38,864 nt of DNA from Burkholderiales bacterium (GCA_031277215.1 JAITMR010000008.1:1-38864), one strand, 5' to 3'. Positions 23,968-33,394 are shown, counted from the stretch's first letter. Notes: generated by a model from the sequence alone, not told the origin. Translations and numbers: made by a program.

Positions 23968-25866
23968 TCAGAACGACATGCCGAGACTGAAATAAAACCG
24001 CCAAGTCTGGCTGTCGATCCCGTACGCCAGATCGGTGCCCAACATACCGACCGGACTGGTCCAGCGTGCGCCGACACCAACGCCCGTTTTACCGTTCCAA
24101 TCGCTCCAGCGATCCGCCGCGTCACCATAATCGACAAACACCGCTGCACGCCAGTCCTTGTACACCATATGCTGATACTCAATCGAACCCGCCGCCAACA
24201 CTCTTCCCGGCCATGTTGCCTCCCGATGGGCAATCCCTAACGATTGATAATCGTAGCCGCGCACACTGTTGCTGCCGCCAGCGCGAAACAGATATTCAGT
24301 CGGCACTTTTTCAGGATGACTGGTAAATGTTTGACCAAGCTCCAATCGCACTAGCGCTACATGCTTGTTGCCGACCGGCCAGTACTGTACCCCGCGACCG
24401 TATAGACGAACAAAGCTTTCGTCGGTAAGCAAACCTTTGAGCGCAACATTGCCCTCCAGTTGTACAACATTGCCGCTGCGTGGATTGCGCTGCGTTCTCA
24501 CATCATGTCGAACCCAGCGGTAACCGAACGGCAATGCCTTCAATGTATCTTCAGTGCCGTAATCATCGTGCCGGTTTTCGTGCACGAATTCAACGCTCAT
24601 CACCCGCTCGATTTTGTTATGCTTTTTGGTACGCGATACGCCCCATTTTCCGGCACGCGAGTGAATTCCCTGAAAATCATTGTCGTTATAGACGGCAAAC
24701 AACCGATGTCCATAGCCATTGCGATGTTTTGGAAAACTCAGCCCCACCTCCGCTTGCCGCTCGCTCCCACTCAAATTCAGCAAGCTGTCAAACACCCAAC
24801 CACGATTCAGGATGTTGTTGTACGTGTATCTGGACTGTACGCGCACTCCGTAGTTGCTACTGTAGCCGATACCGAGATCAAGTTTGTTATGTGGCACTTC
24901 CTGTACGATAACCGCTACTGGAGCCACATACGGCGCCTCTTCGCTCGGAAGCGCTTCCACCACCACACCACTAAAATACGACAAATTTTGCAATTCGCTT
25001 TGCAAGTCCAACAAATCGCGCCGTTGATACGTATCCCCGGATTTAATCCGAATCTGATCACGCACCACCTTTTCGGGATAATGTTCCAACCCGATAATTG
25101 ACACCTCGCCGAACACATACGCCGGCCCACTGGCAATCTCCAACATCAACGTGGCTTGGTGTGTCTTGAGATCAATCTCTGCCTTGCTGCCGGTAATGGC
25201 TGCCGTAGCGTAATGGCGCGAGATGATGTGATCAAGTACGCGGCGTTTGCTCTCGTCCCACGCCGTCTGATCGAACGGTGCGCCTTTCGGAAGACGCCAC
25301 AACCGGCGTTCCAACGCACGTTGGAACTGCGCCATCATCGCTTCGTCCTGCTCAATCGCGCCGGTAATGCGAACATCCACTTTTGCCACCATCACCTGCG
25401 CCCCTGGCGTCACTTTGAGATGTACGGCAACCCCTTCGCTGTCCTGCGTCACCTGCGTTTCCGCCTGCGCCTCAAAATACCCAAGTGTTTTCAATAACGA
25501 CTGAACGTTCTGCGGCGCACGATCTACCAGAAGCAAAAAATCTTCTTCCGCAAGGTCTTTACGCTTCTGCATCTGGTAAAGATCGAGATACCTTTTGAGA
25601 AAATCATCAACGTCTCCGGGTGCGCTCAGTTCAACTCGATACCCGCCCATTGCCGAAGCCGCGTACTCGTCATCGTTCTCCTCGTTCCTGCCGCGCCTGT
25701 CGGTAGCTTCTTTTTCTCTTTCAACCACCGCCGCCGCCGACGCTTCGTCTTCTTCATCCACTGGCGGCGTCTGCCCCCAAACTGCGGACGCGATAAATCC
25801 ACCAACAAACAAAACGCCGATTTTCCATCGGATATTTTTCATGGCAAGCGTTTCGTTGAAAACCAT
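23968..25866 (-). CDS. tamA: translocation and assembly module outer-membrane protein TamA (Omp85/BamA family)
   Basis: 632 aa. A signal peptide lies near residues 9-31 (ending AVWG). An acidic low-complexity stretch follows (EEDEASAAAVVEREKEATDR), then POTRA-type domains at about 75-320 (such as GAQVMVAKVDVRITGAIEQD and VFGEVSIIGLEHYPEKVVRD). The C-terminal half is a 16-strand-type barrel of the PF01103 surface antigen family, with FRAGGSNSVRGYDYQSLG (the lid-loop VRGY motif) and a terminal phenylalanine (FYFSLGMSF). It pairs with TamB, encoded immediately downstream. Start choice: 25866 has an AGAGG ribosome site; the ATG at 25842 gives a more typical signal peptide (MKNIRWKIG) but no such site. 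Confidence 0.94.
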   Translation of the reverse strand: MVFNETLAMKNIRWKIGVLFVGGFIASAVWGQTPPVDEEDEASAAAVVEREKEATDRRGRNEENDDEYAASAMGGYRVELSAPGDVDDFLKRYLDLYQMQKRKDLAEEDFLLLVDRAPQNVQSLLKTLGYFEAQAETQVTQDSEGVAVHLKVTPGAQVMVAKVDVRITGAIEQDEAMMAQFQRALERRLWRLPKGAPFDQTAWDESKRRVLDHIISRHYATAAITGSKAEIDLKTHQATLMLEIASGPAYVFGEVSIIGLEHYPEKVVRDQIRIKSGDTYQRRDLLDLQSELQNLSYFSGVVVEALPSEEAPYVAPVAVIVQEVPHNKLDLGIGYSSNYGVRVQSRYTYNNILNRGWVFDSLLNLSGSERQAEVGLSFPKHRNGYGHRLFAVYNDNDFQGIHSRAGKWGVSRTKKHNKIERVMSVEFVHENRHDDYGTEDTLKALPFGYRWVRHDVRTQRNPRSGNVVQLEGNVALKGLLTDESFVRLYGRGVQYWPVGNKHVALVRLELGQTFTSHPEKVPTEYLFRAGGSNSVRGYDYQSLGIAHREATWPGRVLAAGSIEYQHMVYKDWRAAVFVDYGDAADRWSDWNGKTGVGVGARWTSPVGMLGTDLAYGIDSQTWRFYFSLGMSF

Positions 25867-25911
25867 TGATCCTCTGCCAAAAGAAATTTCTCCGCCATCC
25901 GGCCATGGATT

Positions 25912-26778
25912 CTAGCTACGGCACACGCTGGCGTTCACCAGCAGCAGTTCTCTTGCTTGATCGCCGCGTTTCCCCTTGAGCAAGACGCTTTGCCCAACCG
26001 TCAGCGGCTTCAATATGGTTGCGCCGACGTCTTCAGCGCGGGTGAGTGCAATACCGTTGGCGCTTTGCAGCACGTCACCCGCGCGCAAGCCGAGCATTGC
26101 CGCGTGACCGTTATCGGCTCGCACAATCAGACCGCCCCCTCTCGCTTCCAGCAGGGCGTAAAACATTTCCGGCTGCATCAACGCGCCTTGCAGCAATTCG
26201 GGGTTAAGGCGGATCACGCTGCCTCTGAAATGGGACGGTACACACGCGCTATCTGCCGTCTTGCCGACTGCCGCCGACTCCGCAGTTGCCATCGCCGCTG
26301 CGCTTTTCCCGTTTTTTTCTTCCGATCGCAATACCACCCGCCGTTCCGCGCCTGACGGCTCGCGCAGAACGATGGCATTCTGCTCGACCCGGGTCAGCGT
26401 CGCCTGTCCGGCGACGTCGTCGCCAACCTGAGCAATGTACACGCCCTGCCCAATCCGAAACACGGCATAGCCCTGTCCCTCATCTTCGGAAATCAGCCCC
26501 AGCAAACGCAGTTCGCCGTCGAGAACAAGCACCTCTTCGGTTTTTCCCGTCGGCGTTATCGGCGCACTGCCGAACAACGGTGCCGCACGTAGCACAGCGA
26601 CGGGCGATTCAACAGGTGTTGGCGCAATATGAACGGGCTTCGGCCCCCAGGCATACCAGCCCCACCAGACGGCAGCCACCACCAGCGTGACCGTCGCCAA
26701 AACCACCGCCAGCCCGTTCGCAAAAAACTCCAGTTTTTCACGAAGACGGGTGACGCGGGAAGTATGGCGAGGGGTCAT
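25912..26778 (-). CDS. gspC: type II secretion GspC-like protein with C-terminal PDZ
   Basis: 288 aa from the ATG at 26778; the frame is open to 26877 but that part reads as junk and lacks a ribosome site. One membrane helix lies at about residues 20-43 after a basic cytoplasmic end. The periplasmic HR-like region follows, with LFGSAPITPTGKTEEVLVLD then GELRLLGLISEDEGQGYAVF and GDDVAGQATLTRVEQNAIVL, the pattern of GspC homology regions (PF11356). A PDZ-like C-terminal domain contains GGGLIVRADNGHAAMLGLRA and GDVLQSANGIALTRAEDVG. GspC links the inner-membrane assembly platform to the secretin GspD. No gspD or other gsp gene is near, so the rest of the system must be elsewhere. It lies 45 nt upstream of tamA on the same strand and may be co-transcribed with it. 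Confidence 0.82.
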   Translation of the reverse strand: MTPRHTSRVTRLREKLEFFANGLAVVLATVTLVVAAVWWGWYAWGPKPVHIAPTPVESPVAVLRAAPLFGSAPITPTGKTEEVLVLDGELRLLGLISEDEGQGYAVFRIGQGVYIAQVGDDVAGQATLTRVEQNAIVLREPSGAERRVVLRSEEKNGKSAAAMATAESAAVGKTADSACVPSHFRGSVIRLNPELLQGALMQPEMFYALLEARGGGLIVRADNGHAAMLGLRAGDVLQSANGIALTRAEDVGATILKPLTVGQSVLLKGKRGDQARELLLVNASVCRS

Positions 26779-26883
26779 GGGTTTCGGCAATGGGTTTGTG
26801 GTTGTGGGTGGGCAAAAAAAACAGCGCCAAAAACAAAAGAAAACACCTGCATTGTACACATCCGGGACACCGTTCATCTTATC

Positions 26884-26981
26884 ATCCTAAAACGGTAGTT
26901 GGGCGTGCTCGCCAGTGCTTTGATCGGCGTGCCAAGCGGTTTCCCATAAGAGCACGAGCGGTCAACTGCCGTTTTTAGGAT
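26884..26981. repeat. 98-bp imperfect palindromic element between gspC and map
   Basis: The left arm ATCCTAAAACGGTAGTTG... (26884-26910) and the right arm ...CAACTGCCGTTTTTAGGAT (26950-26981) are imperfect inverted copies ending in GTGCTC/GAGCAC, around a loop of about 39 nt. It encodes nothing and looks like a small mobile palindrome (MITE- or REP-like) or a structured leader. No target duplication is clear. Confidence 0.65.
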
Positions 26982-27074
26982 CATATCCCATAGAATGTAA
27001 TGGTGCCCGTTATCGTTATAATGGCGTCTTTCGCTTTTTTCTTTTGTACTGACGTGCCGTGAATGTTGAATCCA

Positions 27075-27869
27075 ATGTCCGTCCCGATCAAAACCGCTGA
27101 CGAAATTGCCTCGATGCGCGTTGCTTGCCGACTTGCGTCGGAAGTGCTCGACTACATCACGCCTTATGTCAAAGCAGGCGTGACAACAGCCGAACTCAAC
27201 CAGTTGTGTCATGATTACCAAGTCAACATTCAAAGAACGACCCCTGCGCCTCTCAACTATGCACCGCCCGGACACACGCCTTACCCGGCGTCGGTGTGCA
27301 TTTCGCTCAACCATGTTATCTGTCACGGCATCCCCGGCCCAAAAAAATTGAAGGCGGGCGATATTTTGAATATCGACGTTACGGTAATCAAAGACGGCTT
27401 TTACGGCGATTCAAGCCGAATGTATTGCGTCGGTGCGCCGTCGGTTCTGGCCAAACGTCTCGTCAACATCACCTATCAGGCGATGTGGCACGGCATCCGC
27501 GTCGTGCGCCCCGGCGCTCATTTGGGCGACATCGGCCATGCCATTCAACGTTTTGCCGAAGCGCAGAATTTTTCAGTCGTGCGCGAATTCTGTGGACACG
27601 GCATTGGCCGCCAATTCCACGAAGACCCTCAAATACTGCACTACGGCCAACCCGGTACCGGCCTCAAATTAAAGGAAGGCATGATCTTTACCATCGAGCC
27701 GATGATCAACGTCGGTCGGCACCATATACGCATGCTGGCGGATGGCTGGACTGTCGTCACCGCCGATCATTCGTTGTCCGCGCAATGGGAACACACCGTG
27801 CTCGTCACCGCCGACGGCGTCGAAGTGCTCACGGTCTCCGCTGGCGCCCCACCCCCACCCCCCTGCTGA
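27075..27869 (+). CDS. map: methionine aminopeptidase type I
   Basis: 264 aa; removes the N-terminal methionine from nascent proteins. The dinuclear-metal ligands are all present: two aspartates in NIDVTVIKDGFYGDSSR, the histidine in EFCGHGIGRQFHEDP, and glutamates in IFTIEPMINVG and SAQWEHTVLV. The conserved substrate-pocket segment SVCISLNHVICHGIPG is intact. The start at 27075 (MSVPIKTADEI) matches the family; an ATG four codons earlier (27063) is equally possible because neither has a ribosome site. The last residues, AGAPPPPPC, come from a C-rich tract and are not family-typical. It is followed by glnD after 2 nt, a known gene pair. Confidence 0.95.
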   Translation: MSVPIKTADEIASMRVACRLASEVLDYITPYVKAGVTTAELNQLCHDYQVNIQRTTPAPLNYAPPGHTPYPASVCISLNHVICHGIPGPKKLKAGDILNIDVTVIKDGFYGDSSRMYCVGAPSVLAKRLVNITYQAMWHGIRVVRPGAHLGDIGHAIQRFAEAQNFSVVREFCGHGIGRQFHEDPQILHYGQPGTGLKLKEGMIFTIEPMINVGRHHIRMLADGWTVVTADHSLSAQWEHTVLVTADGVEVLTVSAGAPPPPPC

Positions 27870-27871
27870 CC

Positions 27872-30448
27872 ATGAGCGTCGCCAGACCTTTCTTGACACC
27901 GGAGCAACTGGCAGCACACAAAACGGCATTGAACAATGCGCGATGCTCCTTGCGCGACGCTTTCATGGCACGCCCCGAATCATCGTTGTTGCTCCGTCGA
28001 CACAGCTCACTCGTCGATCACCTGTTGCGCACATTATGGCGTTCGTTACCCGCCACCGTTACCCGTCACGGCACCTTGATTGCGACCGGCGGCTACGGAC
28101 GCGGCACACTGTTTCCTCACTCCGACATCGACATCACCATCCTCTTGCCGGAGCCGCCCGATAACGCAACACGCACCGCCCTCGCCTGGTTTGAAACCGC
28201 GCTGTGGGATGTAGGGCTTGCCGTGGGTCATGCTGTGCGCACGCTCGACGAACTGCACGACATCAACGCCCTCGACATCACAACGCAAACCGCGCTGGTT
28301 GAACACCGTTACCTTGCAGGTTCCCGGTCGTTGTACCGTCGTTTCGAAGAAACACTGACAGCACGACTGACCTTCTCCCATTTCTTCGAAGCCAAGCGCT
28401 TCGAGCAGGAACAGCGCCATCTGAAATACCGCGATGTACTCTACAACCTCGAACCGAACCTGAAAGAAAGTCCCGGCGGTTTGCGCGATGTGCACGTATT
28501 GCGCTGGCTGACCCGTGCCGCCGGTCTCGGTTTCCACTGGCGAGAAATCATCCATCACGGCTTGCTCACCGCTGCAGAAGCGCACGCATTGCAACAACAC
28601 GAACACTGGCTCAATACATTACGCATCCGACTGCATTATCTTTCGGGACGCGCCGAAGAACAACTGCGCTTTGACCATCAAAGCGCGCTTGCCGAACAGA
28701 TGCACATCGCCGGAAAAGGCTCGCGCCGACCCGGTGAAATGTTGATGCAACGTTATTACCGCGCCGCACAAACCATCAGCCGCCTCAACACCTTGTTTCT
28801 TCAAGTTCTCGAAGAGCGTTTTGCGCCGCCCCCCAAAACGCGGCCCCTCGACGCTTATTTCACCCAACAAGGCGATTTGCTCGACATCAACAATCCGCAA
28901 CAGTTGATACACACCCCGTCCATCCTGTTTGACGCCTTTTTGCACTGGCAACGCAACACTGAAATCGTTGGCCTTTCATCTCGTACCCTGCGTACGCTGA
29001 ACAACGCTCGCTCCCAGATCAACCGCGCTTTCCGCGCCGATCCTGCCAACCAAGCCAAATTTATCGACATTTTCCGAGCGCCACGCGGCGTTTTGCACGC
29101 ATTGCGAGCAATGAATCTCTACGGCCTGCTCGGACAATACCTGCCTTCGTTTGGTCGTATCGTCGGACAAATGCAGCATGACCTTTTTCATGTTTACGCT
29201 GTCGATGAACACACTTTGATGATGGTGCGCAACCTTCGGCGTTTCAAAGACGACAACTACGCCTACGAATACCCGCTGTGCTCACGGCTGATGAACGATT
29301 TTGTGCGCCCTGAAATCCTGTACCTGGCCGCCTTGTTTCACGACATCGCCAAAGGCCGCGGCGGCGATCATGCGCTGCGCGGCAGCTTCGTCGCCCGCCG
29401 TTTCTGTGCACAGCATCCGATTCCTAAAGACGACGCGGCGCTGATCGTCTGGCTGGTGCGCGAACATCTCACCATGTCGCTCGTCGCTCAAAAAGAAGAC
29501 ATCTCCGATCCGGAGATTGTTGCCCGCTTTGCACAGCGCGTCAGATCGGAACGCCGTCTCATTGCACTTTATTTGCTGACCGTTGCCGACATTCGCGCTA
29601 CCAGCCCCAAAGTGTGGAGCCCCTGGAAAGCGCAATTGCTCGAAACCCTTTTCCTTGCCGCCCGCGCTCATTTGCATAAAGACGGCGACGACGACTTCGA
29701 CTCGATTAAGCAAAAACAGCACGACGCGCTCAAACAATTACAGATACGCGGAATCAAAGAACCTTCTGCATTGTGGCACGTCCTCGACACGTCCTACTTT
29801 CAGCGCCACAGCATTGACGATGTGTGCTGGCACGCCGCTGAACTGCATGATGGTCTTGATACGGAAAAACCCATTGTGCGCATTCAATCATTGCCAAAAG
29901 AAATCGGTTTGAAAATCATGGTCTATCTGCGCGACCGCCCGGGGCTGTTCGCGCAACTGTGCCACTTTTTCGGACGCCATCAATTAAGCATTCTTGATGC
30001 GCGTATCCACACGACGCAGCACGGCTATGCGCTCGATACTTTCGCCGTTCACACCACCGACCCGCGTTACCTCGATATCGCCGCGCATCCCGCGCTGGAA
30101 GAAGAATTAAGTTATTTTCTGCAACAGCCGCCCCCAACCACGCCACCGCCGATGGGAAGAAAGAGCCGTCGGCTGAAACATTTCCCATTGACGCCGCACG
30201 TTCATATCACCGCTGACGACGAGCAACGCCACTACCTTCTCGACGTGATTGCCGGCGACCGTACCGGCCTGCTCGCTCATCTGGCACATACATTTGCCGC
30301 TGCTGGCGTCAATGTCGAAAGCGCTCGCATCAACACCCTTGGCGAGCGCGTCGAAGACGTTTTCGTGATCTCCGGTGAAGGACTGGAAAACCCAGCGCAC
30401 CGCGTCGCGCTGGAAGCCGAATTGCAAAAAGTGTTGCTTGCGCCTTGA
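27872..30448 (+). CDS. glnD: bifunctional uridylyltransferase/uridylyl-removing enzyme (PII regulator)
   Basis: 858 aa; senses glutamine and modifies or demodifies the PII signal protein to control nitrogen assimilation. The nucleotidyltransferase domain has GGYGRGTLFPHSDIDITIL (G73 to about 91, with D85 and D87 as metal ligands). The PII-uridylyltransferase helical region includes NLKESPGGLRDVHVLRW. The HD hydrolase domain has LAALFHDIAKGRGGDH near residue 490. Two C-terminal ACT domains show VYLRDRPGLFAQLCHFFGRH and AGDRTGLLAHLAHTFAAAGV. All four functional parts are intact. The start at 27872 has no ribosome site and follows the map stop by 2 nt, so it is probably translationally coupled. 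The frame extends upstream into map, but only as an overlap. Confidence 0.96.
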   Translation: MSVARPFLTPEQLAAHKTALNNARCSLRDAFMARPESSLLLRRHSSLVDHLLRTLWRSLPATVTRHGTLIATGGYGRGTLFPHSDIDITILLPEPPDNATRTALAWFETALWDVGLAVGHAVRTLDELHDINALDITTQTALVEHRYLAGSRSLYRRFEETLTARLTFSHFFEAKRFEQEQRHLKYRDVLYNLEPNLKESPGGLRDVHVLRWLTRAAGLGFHWREIIHHGLLTAAEAHALQQHEHWLNTLRIRLHYLSGRAEEQLRFDHQSALAEQMHIAGKGSRRPGEMLMQRYYRAAQTISRLNTLFLQVLEERFAPPPKTRPLDAYFTQQGDLLDINNPQQLIHTPSILFDAFLHWQRNTEIVGLSSRTLRTLNNARSQINRAFRADPANQAKFIDIFRAPRGVLHALRAMNLYGLLGQYLPSFGRIVGQMQHDLFHVYAVDEHTLMMVRNLRRFKDDNYAYEYPLCSRLMNDFVRPEILYLAALFHDIAKGRGGDHALRGSFVARRFCAQHPIPKDDAALIVWLVREHLTMSLVAQKEDISDPEIVARFAQRVRSERRLIALYLLTVADIRATSPKVWSPWKAQLLETLFLAARAHLHKDGDDDFDSIKQKQHDALKQLQIRGIKEPSALWHVLDTSYFQRHSIDDVCWHAAELHDGLDTEKPIVRIQSLPKEIGLKIMVYLRDRPGLFAQLCHFFGRHQLSILDARIHTTQHGYALDTFAVHTTDPRYLDIAAHPALEEELSYFLQQPPPTTPPPMGRKSRRLKHFPLTPHVHITADDEQRHYLLDVIAGDRTGLLAHLAHTFAAAGVNVESARINTLGERVEDVFVISGEGLENPAHRVALEAELQKVLLAP

Positions 30449-30628
30449 GTGGCGGGGCATTGCGCTCTACGAACACAGTAGTTTCTCCACTACCGCGCTG
30501 TTGTCATTCTGCGCAAAAAGCGTAGTCGTAGTTTGCAAACTGGGTTGAGTAACGTAAAGCCCGGCATTGACATTGAGCGCGAATGCCGGGATTCTGCCGC
30601 GTTTCACCCACATCTGCAGCGCCAACTT
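30449..30628. other. convergent intergenic space with a palindrome
   Basis: Arms CCCGGCATT (30560-30568) and AATGCCGGG (30582-30590) form a 9-bp stem with a 13-nt loop and no T-tract. A TGTCATTCTGCGC string at about 30502 resembles half of the palindrome near 35255. This is probably repeat-derived and may help separate glnD and eptA transcripts. Confidence 0.45.
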
Positions 30629-32275
30629 TTATTCGCTGAACAATTCTTTTGTCCGACAATTTTTGAAGATGTCGTATTCCTTGTTATAGACGTGCGTCTT
30701 GACTTCCAGCAATCCGGTAATCGAGTGGAACAAATTGTCGTGCGTGTAGTTTTTTTCCATTGCTTCTTTGCGAAGGCATTCCCAATCAATATAATCCCAC
30801 TTTTTCATGGCTTCGCTCATCCATATGATTTTCGGGATGCGTATCTGCTCTCTTGGTGCGAATTTATAAGGGAAACCATGCAAATAAATGCCGCCTTCGC
30901 CAAGTGACTCACCGTGGTCAGACACATAAATAAGCCCGGATTCGTATTCGGGATGTTCTTTCAGCATGTCAATTGCAGAGGAAACGACGTAATCGGTGTA
31001 AAGAATAGTGTTGTCGTAAGTGTTCACAATCTGATCCCGAGTGCAGTTTTGGATGTTCGCACTGTCGCAGGTCGGCGTGAATTTCTTGAAGTCATCTGGA
31101 TAGCGCCTGTAATAAGTCGGACCGTGGCTTCCTATGGTTTGCAGGATTATCGCCGTATCCTGCTTTATGTCGGCCAGTATTTCCGGGAATCCGTCCAGCA
31201 AGATACCGTCGTAGCAATACCTCCCGTCGCAATATTTCGGGTTGTTGGTTTTTTGCATATCCTGGACTTCCGCACGGTCGCACACTCCCTTGCAGCTGTC
31301 GGCGTTCATGCGCCAAATGACCCTGTAGCCCGCCGTTTGCAGAATATCCAGAAGATTTTCCGTATATCTGGCATCTGCCGCACCAAAACCCGTGCGCTTC
31401 ATGTGTGAAAACATGCACGGCACCGAAACAGCCGTTGCCGTCCCGCATGAATTCATCTCGTTAAAATGGATGACGTCCTGTTTCTTGAGTAAGGGATTTG
31501 TTTCCCTTTCGTACCCGTAAAGTGAAAAGTTCTCCGCCCGCGCCGCTTCCCCAAGTACAAAGACCAGAACTGTGATATGGGGGTCTGTGAATGGAACAAG
31601 CTCCGCATTTTCATCGAGGCGCTTGAGTTTTCTGTCCGCCTGAGCCTGTAGCTGGAAGTATCGCACAGTCGCATAGGTATAGTTAACGGTGTTGATTAAT
31701 TTGCGAACCTGATGGTTATTGCGCCCGAAAGAAGCATATTCCTTGTAAGAAACCGCCATAAAGCCTGCGGTAACCAACATCATTACCAGGATACAGCCGA
31801 CACGCTTTGTTATTTCTTTCCCGAATGACTGGTATTCGATTTTTGTCACGGCGATAATGAGCGCCGGAAGAACGCCCATTGTGAGAACCCATACAATTTT
31901 TTGAGCAGTGACAAGATCAGACGTTTCGCGCACAGACGTTTCGACAACGTTGCGTATCATATCCGCGTCTATATACACGCCCAAGTTATACATGAAATAG
32001 TTCGCCGCACTGGAAATCAAGACAAGAAAAATCAGCACAGGCTTGGCCGTGTAGGGAGCGACAGTCAGATTAAAGAAGAGATACAGCGGCGCAAAAATAA
32101 AGAATGGCAGGGAAAGAAGGAAAATAAAAGTGGAGACGCCGGTAAACTCAATGGTTTTGAAAACGAAGCGCCAAAGGCTCAAATTCAAAACGAAAGCGAA
32201 ATAAAGTCCCGCAAGCAAAATCAGCCAGTGACTTTTTATGGCAAGTTTCGACTTAAACTTTCTAAGCCAGTTCAT
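30629..32275 (-). CDS. eptA: lipid A phosphoethanolamine transferase, EptA type
   Basis: 548 aa. The N-terminal half has about five membrane helices (residues about 15-35, 45-70, 78-100, 122-145, 160-175). The periplasmic sulfatase-like catalytic domain follows, with FVLGEAARAENFSLYGYERE (E243), the nucleophile-threonine segment SCGTATAVSVPCMFS near 276-290 and the metal site YVSDHGESLGEGG. Several paired cysteines (CKGVC, YCDGRYCYDG) are typical of the disulfide-rich EptA/MCR domain. It moves phosphoethanolamine from phosphatidylethanolamine to lipid A, lowering its negative charge and reducing sensitivity to cationic peptides; relatives act on other envelope sugars. The start at 32275 has AAGGAA about 6 nt upstream. 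The gene is visibly more AT-rich than its neighbours, which could mean transfer. Confidence 0.92.
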   Translation of the reverse strand: MNWLRKFKSKLAIKSHWLILLAGLYFAFVLNLSLWRFVFKTIEFTGVSTFIFLLSLPFFIFAPLYLFFNLTVAPYTAKPVLIFLVLISSAANYFMYNLGVYIDADMIRNVVETSVRETSDLVTAQKIVWVLTMGVLPALIIAVTKIEYQSFGKEITKRVGCILVMMLVTAGFMAVSYKEYASFGRNNHQVRKLINTVNYTYATVRYFQLQAQADRKLKRLDENAELVPFTDPHITVLVFVLGEAARAENFSLYGYERETNPLLKKQDVIHFNEMNSCGTATAVSVPCMFSHMKRTGFGAADARYTENLLDILQTAGYRVIWRMNADSCKGVCDRAEVQDMQKTNNPKYCDGRYCYDGILLDGFPEILADIKQDTAIILQTIGSHGPTYYRRYPDDFKKFTPTCDSANIQNCTRDQIVNTYDNTILYTDYVVSSAIDMLKEHPEYESGLIYVSDHGESLGEGGIYLHGFPYKFAPREQIRIPKIIWMSEAMKKWDYIDWECLRKEAMEKNYTHDNLFHSITGLLEVKTHVYNKEYDIFKNCRTKELFSE

Positions 32276-32350
32276 AGCTTGTTCCTTTTATAGCAAGCGC
32301 AACGCAGCATGGGATGCAACAAAGTGAAATCCCGGCGCACGTTGTCCAAA

Positions 32351-32379
32351 GCCGGGATGATGCTACGCATCATCCCGGC
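32351..32379 (-). terminator. hairpin downstream of the pirin gene
   Basis: A 13-bp perfect stem, GCCGGGATGATGC, loop TAC, GCATCATCCCGGC, lies about 20 nt past the pirin stop. The T-run follows on the plus strand, not the minus, so it may be a repeat element acting as a transcript-end hairpin rather than a true intrinsic terminator. Confidence 0.4.
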
Positions 32380-32400
32380 CTTTTTGCCAATCATGATCTC

Positions 32401-33162
32401 TCACGCTCCGTTGTTCAAGCGCCCCTCATCGCCATATTTTGCTTTATAACAGGCTTCTTCAAAGGGCATATCGACAACGTAAAGATGGGCAAAGTTTTTC
32501 GTGGTGATGGTCACATCCTGCTTGATGATTTCCAGCGCGTCTCGCTCGGTCATCGCGATGTTTTCCACGTTGGCATCGCCTTCCAGCAGCACCAGATACG
32601 CCTGTCGGTTGGGTTCGAGTTTGAAATCAATGCTTTCGCCTGCCGACAGAAACGCCGCAAAAACGTTTGCGTCGGCGTGGATGCGGATGGGCGCGGTGCT
32701 CGTTTCGTTGCCGTAGCCGCTTGCAATGGGAAGCCATTTTCCTGCACGGTCTTCCCAGACAAAACGGTAATCGCCGTAATTCGGTTGATAGCCTTTTTTA
32801 TCCGGCACAATCCACATCTGCATGAAACGCAATTCACCTGCCCCGTGGTTGTATTCGCTATGTGTGACGCCGGTTCCTGCGCTCATGTACTGCGACTGTC
32901 CGCGTTTGAGGGTGCTGGAATTTCCCATGCTGTCTTTGTGAGAAAGTTCGCCCTGTATCACGTAGGAAATAATTTCCATGTCTCTGTGAGGATGGGTAGG
33001 GAACCCCTGGCCGGATTGCACAATATCGTCGTTCAACACGCGGAGAATACCGAAGCGAATATTGTCGGGGTTGAAGTATTCGGCAAAAGAAAAATGGAAA
33101 TGACTGTCCAGCCATCCGTGGGAACCGCGTCCCATTTTTGTGTGGTCGATGTAATGTAGCAT
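32401..33162 (-). CDS. pirin family protein (YhhW-like bicupin)
   Basis: 253 aa, cytoplasmic. The N-terminal cupin has GFPTHPHRDMEIISYVIQGE then LSHKDSMGNSSTLKRGQSQY and AGTGVTHSEYNH. The histidines and glutamate in THPHRDME and THSE are the metal-site pattern of pirins. A second, weaker cupin follows (AYLVLLEGDANVENIAMTER). Bacterial pirins such as YhhW can show quercetin 2,3-dioxygenase activity, and others bind metabolic enzymes; the role here is not fixed. The start at 33162 has AAGGAGA upstream. It stands between eptA (same strand, 125 nt away) and divergent ettA. Confidence 0.93.
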   Translation of the reverse strand: MLHYIDHTKMGRGSHGWLDSHFHFSFAEYFNPDNIRFGILRVLNDDIVQSGQGFPTHPHRDMEIISYVIQGELSHKDSMGNSSTLKRGQSQYMSAGTGVTHSEYNHGAGELRFMQMWIVPDKKGYQPNYGDYRFVWEDRAGKWLPIASGYGNETSTAPIRIHADANVFAAFLSAGESIDFKLEPNRQAYLVLLEGDANVENIAMTERDALEIIKQDVTITTKNFAHLYVVDMPFEEACYKAKYGDEGRLNNGA

Positions 33163-33394
33163 GACAAAGTCTCCTTTTGTTTTCGTGCATTTTGCGCACC
33201 CGGATGAAGCGGTGCGCTGATTATCGGCAAGCGCTGCCTGGAAACCAGAGGTGAATGAAACCGGGAACCGTCATTTGCTGAGTATACCCGATGCGCAGCA
33301 CAGCAGCTTATCACACTGCGAATCCGCAACGCTTGCTGATTCTTGACTCATGGCATGCGATAATGTCGCCCTTTATGAACCGATTAAGCAAACC

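Noticed and set aside
27296-27871. Upstream extension of glnD across map
   Set aside because: It is an overlap in another frame with arginine-rich nonsense sequence; GlnD similarity begins at 27872.
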